Source: Paguma larvata
Lineage: Eukaryota > Chordata > Mammalia > Carnivora > Viverridae
Assembly: GCA_030068075.1 (NCBI GenBank)
Contig: CM057843.1
Coordinates: 41,237,832 to 41,301,831, forward strand
Direction of reading: 5' to 3'
DNA: 64,000 bases
Part shown: positions 33,971 to 44,843 of the stretch, piece after piece
Layout: each line of letters begins with the position of its first letter
How positions within the stretch are numbered: position 1 is the stretch's first letter
Notes under the pieces: model-generated
The model's input: the letters and a program-made list of their open reading frames with translations, nothing else
What the model was told of the DNA's origin: nothing
Database searches by the model: none
Program-made: the position numbers and the translations under genes

Positions 33971-34490
33971 GGAATGTCTACCAGCGAAGAGACCGGAACT
34001 GGCCCTGATGGAACAGTTCACACGCGGCGGCCGTGGTGCGGGGGGGGGGGGGATGGCAGGAGCAGAGGGTGGCAGCCCACAGGGGGCGGAGGAAGCTTTC
34101 TGAAAATTAAAGGATGCAAATCTCAGCAGTGGGGGGCGCTGACTCGGCAAATGCCCCGGAGGCAGTGGAAAGAAAAGAGCGACCCCGTGTCTCCCCTCCT
34201 CCCCCAGGAAGAATGGAATCGGGCCCACCCGGCCATCTGGCTAAGGAAGTAGGAGGCTGGGGTACATCGGTGCTGTCTGTCGGTGAGGGGGGTTCTCGCG
34301 GCAGGCACTCAGGGCAAGCAAGCTTCGCGTGTTAGCCGTGCCCCTGAGAGTGGTGACCTCGGAGAGGAGAGTGCGCCTCGTGGGCCCCCGAGGGGCGAAA
34401 CCCCGATGCAGAGGGCAGGAGAAGATCCTGGTGGGGAGGCTTGGAGCTGAGCGGTTGGAGCCAAGCAGGGCCGGGGGCAAAGAGCCGTTG

Positions 34491-34493
<3 letters not shown>

Positions 34494-34546
<53 letters not shown>
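34494..34546. repeat. (GT)n microsatellite
   Basis: About 26 uninterrupted GT dinucleotides. Confidence 0.97.
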
Positions 34547-34547
<1 letters not shown>

Positions 34548-35130
34548 AGGGGAGGGGCAGAAAATGGATCCAGGACTGGGGCCTCCCTGCATTCCCGGGA
34601 AGGGGCCGTGGCCAGGGCATGTCCCGAGTAACCCGGCTCCCTTGCCTCGGCTGACAAAGCACTTTTATGTGGCTCATCCCCTCCAGCCTATACAGAGCCT
34701 GCGAGATGGCTCTTACCCAGCCCCGGGGCCAAACGGCTGGCCTGAAGTCACCCAGCAAGCCGCCCTAATGGTCTCCACAGCCCCGTCCCTTCTGTCTCTG
34801 CCCCAGCCCACTCCGCAAGTGCTCCCTTGGCCCGGGGCCTGTGTGCGTGCCCGCCCGCCCGGACACGCAGCCCTCTTCCAGGTCACCGGCTCCAGCAGGG
34901 ACTCTCCTCTCTCCTTTCTGTCTCGGAACAACAGCTCAAGTGCCTCACACGGTCCACAGGGGATATATTCCCACTGTCTACAACCTCCCTCCACTCTCTC
35001 CCCCTTTGGCCCCTCATCCCTGCCCGTCCAGGTCTACAGGAGCGGTCCGAGGCATAACTGGTTTATGAGGGTTTCCAGCAATGGATATTGGGTTACTAGG
35101 GTGGCTAGCAAGACTCCCTCCCACTCTTTT

Positions 35131-35339
35131 AAAATGTTTTTTTTACGTTTGTTAATTTTTGAGAGACAGAGATAAAGCATGAGTGGGGGAGGGGCAGAGA
35201 GAGAGGGAGACACAGAATCCGAAGCAGGCTCCAGGCTCTGTCAGCACAGAGCCCGATGCGGGGCTTGAACTCACGAATCGCAAGATCATGACCTGAGCCG
35301 AAGTCAGAGGCTTCAACGACTGAGCCACCCAAGTGCCCC
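35131..35339 (-). mobile_element. Carnivore SINE
   Basis: Minus copy ending CTGAGCCACCCAAGTGCCCC. Confidence 0.93.
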
Positions 35340-35689
35340 TCCCTTCCCCTCTTAAGGTCTTCGTGCATTGCCTTTTGCAAGCTCGTCCCCACTCTGGTGA
35401 TGAGACCTGTTCCTGGCCCCCGATACGGGGTCCACAACAAAGCCCTTGACACCCTGGTGAGGGAAATGGAGGAAGAAGGTGATAAGAGAAGTGGGTGGCA
35501 CAGATAGGGCTGGGCAAGGTGCCACTTATGGTTGTGTAGGCAGCGGGAAGAGGATGAGCAGCCCTGGGCTGCCCCGGCCCCAGGAGGACCCTGAGGTCAG
35601 TTACGGGCACAGCAGCTATCCAGAAGCAGAGACTGAACATCCCTGCCCAGATGGCAGCTGGCTAAAGCCTGTTCAACCCAAAGGGGGAC

Positions 35690-35830
35690 ATTTTCGGAGT
35701 ACTTTCTGTGTGCCTTGCACTGTGGCAGCCGCTCTACATGTGTCCTCTCCCAAGGTGGAGGCTGTTATGCCCATTGTACGGATGAAAAAATCGAGACCCA
35801 GAGAGGTAATGTAACTGGCCTGGGAGACAC
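35690..35830 (-). mobile_element. MIR fragment
   Basis: TACTTTCTGTGTGCCTTGCA, then GTACGGATGAAAAAATCGAG and CCCAGAGAGGTAATGTAAC, the reverse strand of MIR. Confidence 0.75.
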
Positions 35831-35869
35831 ACATCACACACGTATATATAAATGCAGAGTTTCAAACTT

Positions 35870-35918
35870 TTTATTATTATTATTGTTATTGTTGTTGTTG
35901 TTGTTATTGTTATTATTA
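35870..35918. repeat. (TTA/TTG)n imperfect microsatellite
   Basis: Trinucleotide run of TAT/TGT-type units. Confidence 0.92.
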
Positions 35919-37390
35919 ATTGAGAAATATAGGCAATAGGAAAGATTTCCAGAACAAGACTGGCAAGTTGCAAGGGCGGGGGAGGGTGAGAAGTGGGAGC
36001 AGGTGGGTGGAGATAGACTTGGGATAGCTGTTGGCGGCCCCTACTGGCCATTATCGGGAGTGTAACATCACTCTACCCGGCGCCAGATCCGCCTGGAATT
36101 CAGAACAGATCCTCTGAGTTTTATTTCTCTCTGTGTCCTGAGAGAACAAAGCCATGGGGCGAACATCCACCAGAGGAAAGTCTTGATTTTAGGGGAAGCA
36201 GAGACACCACCTGCACCCTTGCAGAGGCAGGGAGGAAGACCGAGCTGATTACAGACCACAGAGAGGACTCTATCCCCCTCGCCCTCCTCCACCTAGCCCG
36301 TCATTCTCCAGCACAATGGGCAGCCACTAACTGCCATGGGATGCTTTGTGGACCTCTCCAACCTGTTTCCCTTCTCAGCGACTCTATCTCATTCCTTGGG
36401 GACTGCTCACTGCACCTCTGTTACGACATTTGACTCTACCACCCTACTGGTATACCACTATACCAGGCACCGCCCCCTCCCCAATCTCTACCCCAGACTG
36501 TGAGCTCCAGGAGATTAGGAGTCACTGAACCTGGCGTCAAAGCTGGCATCTGACTGCGTATTATGGAAGCTGGCACCTCGTCTGAAACAGAATAGGAGAA
36601 TCCGACTCTGCATCGAGAAATTCTTCTCCCCACACCAGAACTTCACCAGGCTGTTGTGAGAATGAGCTCATCTATCGTAAGGTCCTAAGAAGATGTGAGG
36701 GGCTGGCATTCCGTAAGGGCTTTTAGAAAGCTACTTGTTGACTGGCTACTGGGGGTGTGCATATGGGGGAAAGCAGCTGGTAAAAATAACAAATTGGGAT
36801 CCACCTCCCTAGTGGGCCAGGGTCTGGGATTCCGCCTTGTCTTGAGGATTCTGAATGGAATTGAAGGTTCGTTATGGGTTTCTATGGCATGATAGTTGCC
36901 TGATTGAGAAGAAGTAATTAATATTTTGGAGGGATTCAAGATCTTTCCAGTTCCCAACCAAATGCAATGAGCTGAGTGAGTCTCTGCCCAGAAGTGGAGA
37001 GGTGACAGTGAGGGTCGCCTTCATAATGCAAGGGGATTTTTTTTCTGAGTTGAATTAGGAAGATCCTCTGACCTTCTCAGTTTGAGGACTGAGGAGAGGA
37101 GAGGGTTGGAAACCGAGCTCCAGCAAGCCACTGGCTGGAAACTGAAGCCTGCAATTCTAGTCTTCACCATCTGGGGTCGCTAGCTACCTTTCTTCTCCCT
37201 TAGTAAGGGCGGAGAGCACAGATGCCCACAGTCTTTCAGCAGAATTTGGCCTTGTGTTGTGACTTTTCCTTATACCTATATAACTAAGAGCGCTCCAGAG
37301 CTCAGGGGTGAACTGAGTCTCTTGGGGCCCCAGGGCCAGTTCTGAGATTTCCAAGCAAGATTCTAGGATGCAGTCCGTGTTTCTCTCTTT
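35919..37390. other. Intergenic, no confident gene
   Basis: Mostly unique sequence; nothing I can assign. Confidence 0.4.
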
Positions 37391-37584
37391 TTTAAAATGT
37401 TTATTTTGAGAGTGAGAGCGTACATGCTCAAGTCAGGGAGGGGAGGAGAGAGAGGGAGAGAAAAAGAGGATTCCCAAGCTGGCTGTCAGCGCAGAGCTGG
37501 ACTTGAGGTTTGTTCTCACGTGAGATCGTGACCTGAGCCAAAATTAAGAGTCAGACACTTAATCAGCCGAGCCACCCAGCTGTC

Positions 37585-37585
<1 letters not shown>
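37391..37585 (-). mobile_element. Degraded carnivore SINE
   Basis: TTAAAATGTTTATTTTGAGA tail side; the degraded head AATCAGCCGAGCCACCCAGC joins directly to a TTTC microsatellite. Confidence 0.82.
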
Positions 37586-37664
<79 letters not shown>

Positions 37665-37736
37665 TTCTTTCTTTCTTTCTTTTTCTCCCTTCCTTCCTTC
37701 CTTCCTTCCTTCCCTCCCTCCCTCCCTTCTTCCTTC

Positions 37737-37791
<55 letters not shown>

Positions 37792-37800
37792 TCCTTCTTT
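37584..37800. repeat. Compound pyrimidine microsatellite (TTTC)n-(CCTT)n-(CTTT)n
   Basis: More than 200 bases of almost pure C/T on the plus strand, with three repeat types in series. Confidence 0.97.
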
Positions 37801-37915
37801 TTTAAGATTTTAATTTTTTAAGTAATCTCTACACCCAAAGTGGGACTCGAACTTACAACCCAGAGATCAAGAGCCCCAAGCACCACCACCGGTGTAGCCA
37901 GGAGCTTCGGTCCAT
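37801..37915 (-). mobile_element. Old carnivore SINE monomer
   Basis: TTAAGATTTTAATTTTTTAA, then GTGGGACTCGAACTTACAAC and AGAGATCAAGAGCC. Confidence 0.7.
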
Positions 37916-38150
37916 TTCTGATATTAGGATTCCCAGCAAGAAAGAATATTTTGGAAGGCAATTGGAGGGGGTAGGAGGACACTGAAGTCAAAGAGGTACC
38001 TCAGCCAGCCCCAAATGCTAGGCTCTTTGAACCAAGGGTGGTCTCCAGGCAGAACCGCAAGTATTCAAGGCCACACACTTTTACTAGCAGGTCTGAGGTG
38101 GAGCCAGATGCTGGGCTAAGGCAGGCAAGGAACTGGGTTTAACACTTTAT

Positions 38151-38504
38151 TTACTTCTTGAGATGGAACTCTGGAAGAATAGACAAGTTACTTCTTTCCC
38201 TGTTCTGTCGAGAGGGGTATGGACTAGCTCTCGATCCAGACTTAAGATAAGATCTCAAACGACTTCTTGAAGACATTTCCGCCTTTTTTCTGCAAATTCT
38301 TCCAGAGCGTCTGGGATTCAGCTGTCCACCATTCGAGTCCTTCGAGGCCGCCCCTGAGCCCGAGACCCTCTGGGGATGGGTCTCTTGCCCCTTGAGGAGC
38401 TCCCTAACCTCGCGTTCCTTTTCCAAAGTGGGGAGCAGGATAGCTGGGAAAGGCGAGGCAAGCCTGAAACAGGAACGCGGGTCTAAGCTGAGAGAAGGGA
38501 GCAC
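38151..38504 (-). CDS. Possible divergent transcript opposite MPP2, 117-codon ORF
   Basis: The ORF opens at 38504 in the GC-rich region shared with the MPP2 promoter and ends in TAA (38153-38151). That stop overlaps a minus-strand AATAAA at 38151-38146 (sequence AAGTAAATAAAG). The protein would be basic, Ser/Arg-rich in its second half, with no recognisable domain, signal peptide or membrane segment. In humans a poorly characterised gene or lncRNA (FAM215A) sits beside the MPP2 5' end, so this may be its counterpart by position; that is inference. The ORF could be chance within a non-coding transcript. Confidence 0.25.
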   Translation of the reverse strand: MLPSLSLDPRSCFRLASPFPAILLPTLEKEREVRELLKGQETHPQRVSGSGAASKDSNGGQLNPRRSGRICRKKAEMSSRSRLRSYLKSGSRASPYPSRQNRERSNLSILPEFHLKK

Positions 38505-38689
38505 GCTTTCGCCATCGCCCTTTTAAGGGATTGCTGGGCGCCGAGGGACACTGGTGGGTACAGGTCCCAGCCTGTGCTTCCCGGAGTGGAAAGGCAGCAG
38601 GGGGTCTTGGGCTGAGCGGGGTCTCCCGGACCACTACGTCCCCGCCTACCCTCTAGCCGCTCGGCATGACTACTTTCTCCGGCTCTTCG

Positions 38690-38852
38690 CGCGTCGGTAT
38701 CCCCCTCCCTTCCTCTCCCCTCTCCGTCTCCGCCCCCTCGCGCAGGGGAGGCCTCGCCGCTTTAAGAGCCAGGGTAACGATTGACAGGCAGTAAACGCGG
38801 AGAGCCGGGCTGCGCTGGAGCCGCACCGAGCTACGGGCTCCCCGGGGCGCAG
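38690..38852 (+). promoter_or_regulatory. MPP2: MPP2 upstream GC-rich promoter and non-coding first exon
   Basis: A CpG-rich stretch without a TATA box contains a likely exon end at 38852 (GGGGCGCAG/GTAGGCG). The exon would be untranslated and splice to the coding exon at 41360. The TSS is not visible; roughly 38780-38800 is a guess from the start of the GC-rich exon-like segment. Confidence 0.45.
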
Positions 38853-40899
38853 GTAGGCGCCCCCCACCCCCCGCCTCCCGGGCCAGCGCTCCCCCCCGAG
38901 GCCCTTGTTTCCTCTTCGTGCAGGTACAGCACTTGGAGCCCTATTCTCTGGGTCCGGTTTCCCCGGGTCCCTTCCCTCAGGTGCGTCCCCTCCCTCTCTC
39001 CCTCCCTCTTCCCTTCCTCTCTCGGGGGGTTGCTCCTAGGGAGAAATCAAATCCCGCTGCCCCATGATGCTGCCTCCGCGGCTAGGGCTCTAAAGTGACC
39101 TCGGGCACAGAGCTGGTGAGCTGTGCCAGGCTCCGGTATCCGCGAGGCCGCTTCGGGGGCTGTGCGGATTCGGGGGACTTTGGAGCCGGGCATTACGTAA
39201 GAACCGCGCTGCTCGCGCTTCCGGGGGGTGGGGGCGCGAGGCTGAGGTTGCGTGGGTCCGCGTGGCCCCTCAGACCCCCTGGGGAGGTCAACACCTCCAC
39301 CTTCCCTGGGAGGGGGTCCTGGGAAGGGGGGCGCGCTGCTTCTTCCGCCTCCCAGGTGGTAGCGGGGGCGGGTCGGGGTCCAAGGCCAGGGTTAGAGCCT
39401 GGAGACTTGGGAGGGGATCGGTGCCAGGAGCGAGGAGTCGGGGTCAGAAAGTTAGGTCAACTAAGGGGGGCGGAGAGTGAGGAAGGGGGCGGGGGGGCAT
39501 CCATTCAGTGACCTCATCCCCTAGTCTCCCGCGGGCGCGCTCGCAAAGAGCCTTCTTTGATGGCTCGCAACACGCCCCCCTTCCCCCAGGTCCTAGCGCG
39601 CAGCGGGTTAGGGCCGGGCTGGTGGGGCTCGAGCTCTCGGATTGCCGGTGCGTGCGGGTCTGCACGTCTCTAGACCCCCATCCTTCCGTCTGTCTACCTC
39701 TCCCCACGACCTATGGGTCTTCAAAGCTCCTTTGTCAGACCTTTCTCCCCAACATCTCTTTGTATGCGTATTGATGGAGGGGTGGGTGGGTGGGAGGTAG
39801 GAGGAAATCTTCGCTTCTCACGCCCCGGGCCGCATCACCTACTGACCCAGGGTGGTGGGGATAGTCTGGAGGTAGGGGTGAGAGGACACCGAGGCCCAGG
39901 CTTTTGGAAGCCGAGGCGCGCGTTCCCAGAAGCCCGGGCCCCGGACCTTGGCCCAGAGCCAGACTGGCTTGCCTGGCACTGCTGTTCTCCTGTGGGCACG
40001 AGCGAGGCCCCGCCCTCCCAGAGGCTGAGGGGTGGGGGTGGGGGTGGGGAAGAGCTAGCCGAAGCTGTGGGAACTGATTGCCCAAAGAAAAACCCAGGCC
40101 GGCTGGGCAAGACTCCAGGGGACAGGATCCTCCCTGCCCCTTCTCACCTCCCGCTCCCCCCGAAGGAAGGAGGATGTCTGGAGTCCCTCTGCCAGTAACT
40201 GTCGGGGAGAACAGCACCGGCCAGGAGAATGTCCCAGGTTCCAGGTGGTCAGGACTCTGGATGGGGGAGGAGGGAAGGAACGGGGACAGCAGGGGTTGGG
40301 GGGGAGGAGGGGCCCCCCGCTAGTGCAGTAGATGCTGGGCGTTTCTCCCCGCCTCCTCCCCTAAAACTCCTTTCTTCCATGTCTTCAGGAGCAGACCAGG
40401 AAGAAGGGAAGTCTTCCCGCAGCCTCTGTAATTTCTGCCACCTGAGCTCAGGTGACCAGCTCTGGCCTGGGAGTGGGAGGCGTGGGACTAGAGAGGGTTT
40501 TATTAAAGTCTGGTATTGGTCCCTCTGGGAAGAATCCTTGTTATTATTATTATTATTTTTTTTTTTTTAGGGGAGGTGAAGTTGTGGCTCCCTCCGCTCA
40601 GGGCCCAGCTCAGGGCCCAGCAGGCGTTGGGCCCTAAATGTGGGCACCGCCAGCTGCTTCCCGCTTCTCCCCCACCCCTGCTGTGAGGCACTAGTTGTCA
40701 CGGCAACTGGGAATTAGGGTTTTCGCCAGCAGCAAGTGGCCAGGAAGGCAAGGGGGCGGGGGAAGGTAGTGGGTGGCTCCCCTGCACCCCCCCACTGGAG
40801 AGTGGGGAGCCCTCCGCTTTCCTTGTCCCAGCTCTGGGCTAAAAAAAGGCAAAGGGAGAAAGAGGAAGTCGGAGAGGCCTTGGGAAGGTATGACTTCAT

Positions 40900-41000
40900 T
40901 TCTGTCAGCCAGACAGACAAGCGTTTGGCGAGCATCTACACTGGCTAGGTCTAGGTTCCAGAAGCGAAAAAAAACAGACGTAGTTCTTGACTTCACGCAG
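40900..41000 (+). mobile_element. L2-like fragment
   Basis: GACAAGCGTTTGGCGAGCAT and TAGTTCTTGACTTCACGCAG resemble L2 3' text. Confidence 0.5.
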
Positions 41001-41099
41001 CCTGCAGCCTGGGAATGCCCATCTTTCCTGCTTTTGATTCAAATTCTGGACTCTTACCCACCCCCGCCTCAAAAAAAAATACAGGACAGGTGGCAGACA

Positions 41100-41260
41100 G
41101 AGACAGTTAAAATCCTGGGTTTTCATTGTAGCTCTCTTTATTAGCTTTGTGACCTTAGGCAAAGCAATTAACCTCTCTGATCCTCCATCTCCTGCTCCTC
41201 GGAGGAATGGGCATGTAATATCTGCTCTTCCTGCCTTCCTGTGGGATCACATAGTCTCTG
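41100..41260 (+). mobile_element. MIR fragment
   Basis: TTTGTGACCTTAGGCAAAGC, then AATTAACCTCTCTGATCCTC. Confidence 0.75.
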
Positions 41261-41359
41261 GGTAATGCCCTGATCCTGAGGGGAGCCCTCCGCCACCCCA
41301 GTTCCTTCCCCATTGCCGTGATGTTGTGCCTTCTCATTCATTTCCCTCCCCTCCTCCAG

Positions 41360-41423
41360 GAGAGACACTTCGGGGCCCTTGCAGACCTCACCATGCCGGT
41401 TGCTGCCACCAACTCGGAGTCTG
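41360..41423 (+). CDS. MPP2: MPP2 alternative first coding exon (MPVAATNSES form)
   Basis: The acceptor CCTCCTCCAG precedes 41360. The ATG is at 41393-41395 in good context (CTCACC before ATG), and the donor CTG/GTAAGA follows 41423. It encodes MPVAATNSES plus one base. Joining to 46406 completes Ala and continues MQQVLD, matching the known MPP2 isoform with this N-terminus. Confidence 0.88.
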
Positions 41424-41847
41424 GTAAGAAGGGGCCGAGGCCGTCAGTTTGTATCAGTGGCTCAGAGAGTGCCAGGCAGGGACCTGAGGGTGGAGAGGAG
41501 CGATGGGCACGTCCACTGGCTACTTATAAGAATAAACTGCCCCTCCCCCACTGCTCCTCCATCCTGCCACTCAGCCTTTCCTTCCAGCAGCTTCCATGGC
41601 CCTGCAGCATCTACTCCAGGGTGGGGCACAACTCACCTCCGTGGTGGGCAGGGGGTTGCGTGCTCCGGAGCCGATCCGCAGCATTGCCGGAGGGCAATGG
41701 CATGGGGCCAGGCTGCTTGGGGAGGTGGCCCTTAGGAGCTGGCCCTTGGAGGATGGCTTGGGAGGGGAGGGACCAGAGCAGAACAGCCTGGGGCTGAGAA
41801 GTCCACAGTGCGGTGCCCACCAGACAGGTAGAGTCAGTGCCAGCAAC

Positions 41848-41848
<1 letters not shown>

Positions 41849-41900
<52 letters not shown>

Positions 41901-41908
41901 CGCACACA
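41849..41908. repeat. (TG)n(CG)n(CA)n alternating purine-pyrimidine tract
   Basis: A long GT run passes into GCGCGCGCGC and ACACA. This is a classical Z-DNA-prone composition in an MPP2 intron. Confidence 0.95.
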
Positions 41909-42749
41909 TGCGGTTCAGGCAGCCCGGACCTGGTTCTGCTGGAGGTTTCCGGGCAGGGGGAGCGGGCCTCCCCCATGCGCTCGGGAGCCTCAGGAGCAAA
42001 TCACTCAACCTCTCGGAGCCCGAGTCTCCTCTTCTCTCAAAGAGGTTGATGGGAAGTTCAAAGGCCTTGGTGATATTCCTATCGTAGGAATACTCACAGT
42101 TCTTAGGCTGTGCCGGGCTACCTCAATTAGCCTGTGACCTTGAGTCCTTTTTAGGACCTCGGTTTCCCCATCTGTAACATGAGGTGATTGACCAGAGAAG
42201 TGTTCTTAACTTTTCTTGGTCCCGAATCCCGTTTTGAGGACCTGGTGACGGCTGCGGGCCCTCGTCAGAGACAAATGCTTCTGGGCACGAAATCCGCATT
42301 CTATTCCAGGGGTTCACGGGCCCCCTTGTGCCTTCAGGGACCCGCCAGGTGAGGTGCCCTAGGCTGGAGGCTAGGGGTGCTCACGCTGTCACCTGCTCCG
42401 GGTTTGCTCTGATCTGTCTGACCTCCAGCCTGTGCAGCCCCGTCCCCTGCTCCGGGCCCTGCCGCCGCCTCTGGGAGACATTCCAGGCTCCCAAGTTGGT
42501 TAGAACGACTCTCCTGTCCGTCTCCTCTGAGAAGGTGAACCAGGAAAGTGAAGGATGCCGCGAGTAGGCTAGACCCTAAACTGTGACACGCTTGTCCCCC
42601 AAGAAAGGCCTTTTCTCCAGGTAGTAGAGGGAACTCTACTAATGTCCCCCAGCTGTGGCAGCCTTGGAGGGCTCAGTGTCCCTACCTCCTGTCCAGCCTG
42701 CCGAGCCCCCTGGGCTCTCCCTCTGCTCCAGTCTGCCTGGGCCCCACTG

Positions 42750-42850
42750 TAAGCTGCTTAGGAGTTAATTAAGCCCATCCCTGAGCCCGTGATTAAAGGC
42801 CTCTCAATCTGGGGCTGCCTGGTAAACCCATTAATAGTGCCTGGCAGGGG
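42750..42850. promoter_or_regulatory. Candidate regulatory element in MPP2 intron with homeodomain cores
   Basis: TTAATTAA (42765-42772), GATTAAAGG (42791-42799) and CATTAATAG (42829-42837) cluster in unique sequence. A similar unique stretch with TAAT/ATTA cores follows at about 43200-43260. Conservation cannot be measured here. Confidence 0.25.
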
Positions 42851-44569
42851 TGTAGAGGGAGGAGAATTTGACTTCCCTGCTGCAGGCCACTTGATGGGGG
42901 CGTGGTAGGGGTGCAGTGGGGGGGGGCAGGCAGGCAGGGGAGCCTAGGGGCACGGGTACAGGTCTGCTTCCTCTGAGGACTCGTGGGGACCCTGGTCCCC
43001 TGGTGCTCTGCCATGGGCTACTTCTGCCTTCCCATATCCAGAGGAAGGAGGGCGGGAGCAGGCTGCTTAACCTCTTGGAGCCTGAGTTTCCTCTTCTGTA
43101 AAGAGGTGTCGTGAGGCCCCTGAGACTACGAGTCTCTTGGTCCTTCCTGGCAGCAGCCCTCTCTGCCCGCCCCAGGCCAGATTGGCTCCTGGCCTCAGGA
43201 ATCTAATGAAGGGCCCGTGTCTTCTCATTTAGTGGCCATTATGCCTCCGACAGGCCCGATAGACTGATAGCAGTGCCCTGCCTCTGAGGTCAGGGCCCCC
43301 CACTCCCTTCCCCGGGAGGTCCCAGCCTGGGGATCTGCAGAGCGAAGCTAGCAATGTCCTCCCACCCTTCCCCGTGGGGCGACACGGCCATTGTCATTGC
43401 GGAGGGGAGATGGTGTGAGTGTATTCTCGCAGAGAGAGTCAGCTCTACTTCTGGTAAAGTGGAGGCCCCCTTGGGGATGGGCCGGGAGATATGTGGGTTG
43501 TGGCACGGGCTGGGTGTTCAGAGACCTGCAGCCCTACCTTCTCTTCCCTTTTCACTTGACTCCCCCTGGTCTTTGAATCAAGGCTGGGATGGGGGCTGTT
43601 TTGAGGTGGAGCTGTCCCTTTAAATCTCTTTCGCATCCCTGGGTTAATGTCCTGGTGTGTAATCCCTCCTGCTGCCATGGCAACCAGGGGTGCGTTTGGA
43701 CCTGGTGCCACTCCTCAGGGAATGGCTGTCTGGTGGCAGCAGCAGCGTCTGGTGGTGGCCTCATAGGGACAGGGTGTCGGAGGAATGGAGGCACTGGGCT
43801 GGGGTAACTGCCAGGTCCTTTGCTCCCTGCTGCGAGAACACACCTTCACCTTTCCCCTTCCAGGACGCCTGACTTGCCCACCGGGCCCCGGCCTGACCTA
43901 AGGGGAGAAGCTAATGCGTGATGGAGGAGGGGAGAGGCTGCAGCTGAGGTGTGGGGGTCAGAGGGTTTGAGGCACCCTTCCCTGCCCACAGTAATGCCGC
44001 TCCTTCCCCTCCTTTTCCTCCCCGTTTCCCCCCCCACCACTTCTGTCCCCCCCCCAACCTCCGTCCTCCAAGGCTAGCAGGTAGGGGGAGGCATTTGTGG
44101 TTTGCAGTATCTGCCCCATGCCACAGTGGTGCCGCTGCCGCTGGCGGGGGGCGCTGAGAGTCATTCTTGGGGGCTTCCTTTGATCCTGAGGGGGTCATTG
44201 TAAAGGAAACTGGGTCTGGCGAAGGAACACAGAGTGGAGATCTGAGGGCCAGAGGAGGGAGTAGCATGGGTGTATTAGAGGAGAGACTTCCAGAAGAGGG
44301 GGGCGGGAACAAGCTGGGGCCAAATCCCCGCCCCGCCTGGGGTTTCCTGCGGCTGGACTGTGAGAGGAGGGTCTCCGAGCACCACCGCCTGGGTTCTGAA
44401 GGGGCAGCAGGCTGAACCCCCCTGCCCCACGAACCTCTCAGCCGCCTCCTCCCCACCCCCCTCCCCGTGCGAACACGAGTAGGGGGTGAGGGGGCACCAG
44501 CAAGACCAGCACTCCGTTTCCCTCGGCCCCACTCTCACCCTTTTACCGCCCCCTCCCCACCCGTCTGTT

Positions 44570-44761
44570 CTAGTCGGAGCTTTGGCCAATCGGCAAGGCG
44601 GGAATGGAGTCCGAGCCTAGCTATTGGCTGATCCTGCAGAGGGCGCTCCCCCGGGTCCCGCCTCCTCCAGCGCCGCCCCCCTTGGGCAGGGGAGGCAAGC
44701 GACGGCTGCGTGGAGGCTACTCCAGGAGCCCCCGGAGCGGAGCCAGGGGTGGGGGGTGGCC
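44570..44761 (+). promoter_or_regulatory. MPP2: MPP2 internal promoter region
   Basis: A GC-rich TATA-less stretch sits just before the second alternative start. It has CCAAT at 44586-44590 and an inverted CCAAT (ATTGG) at 44623-44627. The arrangement fits a promoter for the MAGSPGSG isoform; activity is inferred. Confidence 0.5.
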
Positions 44762-44843
44762 ATGGCGGGCAGTCCGGGCAGCGGGGCCTCCTTGGAGGGT
44801 ATATCCCTGGGCTCTTCTGAGGAAGCCGATCTCCAGAGGGAAG
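44762..44843 (+). CDS. MPP2: MPP2 alternative first coding exon (MAGSPGSG form)
   Basis: The ATG is at 44762-44764 (GTGGCC before ATG). It encodes [20 protein letters not shown] and continues to LQRE, ending in phase 1 at the donor GGAAG/GTAGGG. It joins 46406 in frame exactly as the 41360 exon does, so the two are alternative N-termini. Confidence 0.9.

Larger units (their letters stand above)
38853..41359. other. MPP2: MPP2 5' intron region
   Basis: CpG-rich at its left end, otherwise unique with few repeats. A possible extra untranslated exon at 40389-40451 (GTCTTCAG/GAGCAG ... GCTCAG/GTGACC) cannot be confirmed. Confidence 0.4.

Noticed and set aside
34441..35175. 244-codon ORF starting in a GT repeat
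   Set aside because: The frame runs through a microsatellite and into a SINE. No gene signals.
37584..37800. Regular repeat that could suggest a CRISPR array
   Set aside because: It is a pyrimidine microsatellite with no spacers, in a mammalian genome.
40389..40451. Possible extra MPP2 5' UTR exon
   Set aside because: Plausible acceptor and donor, but no coding content or other evidence.
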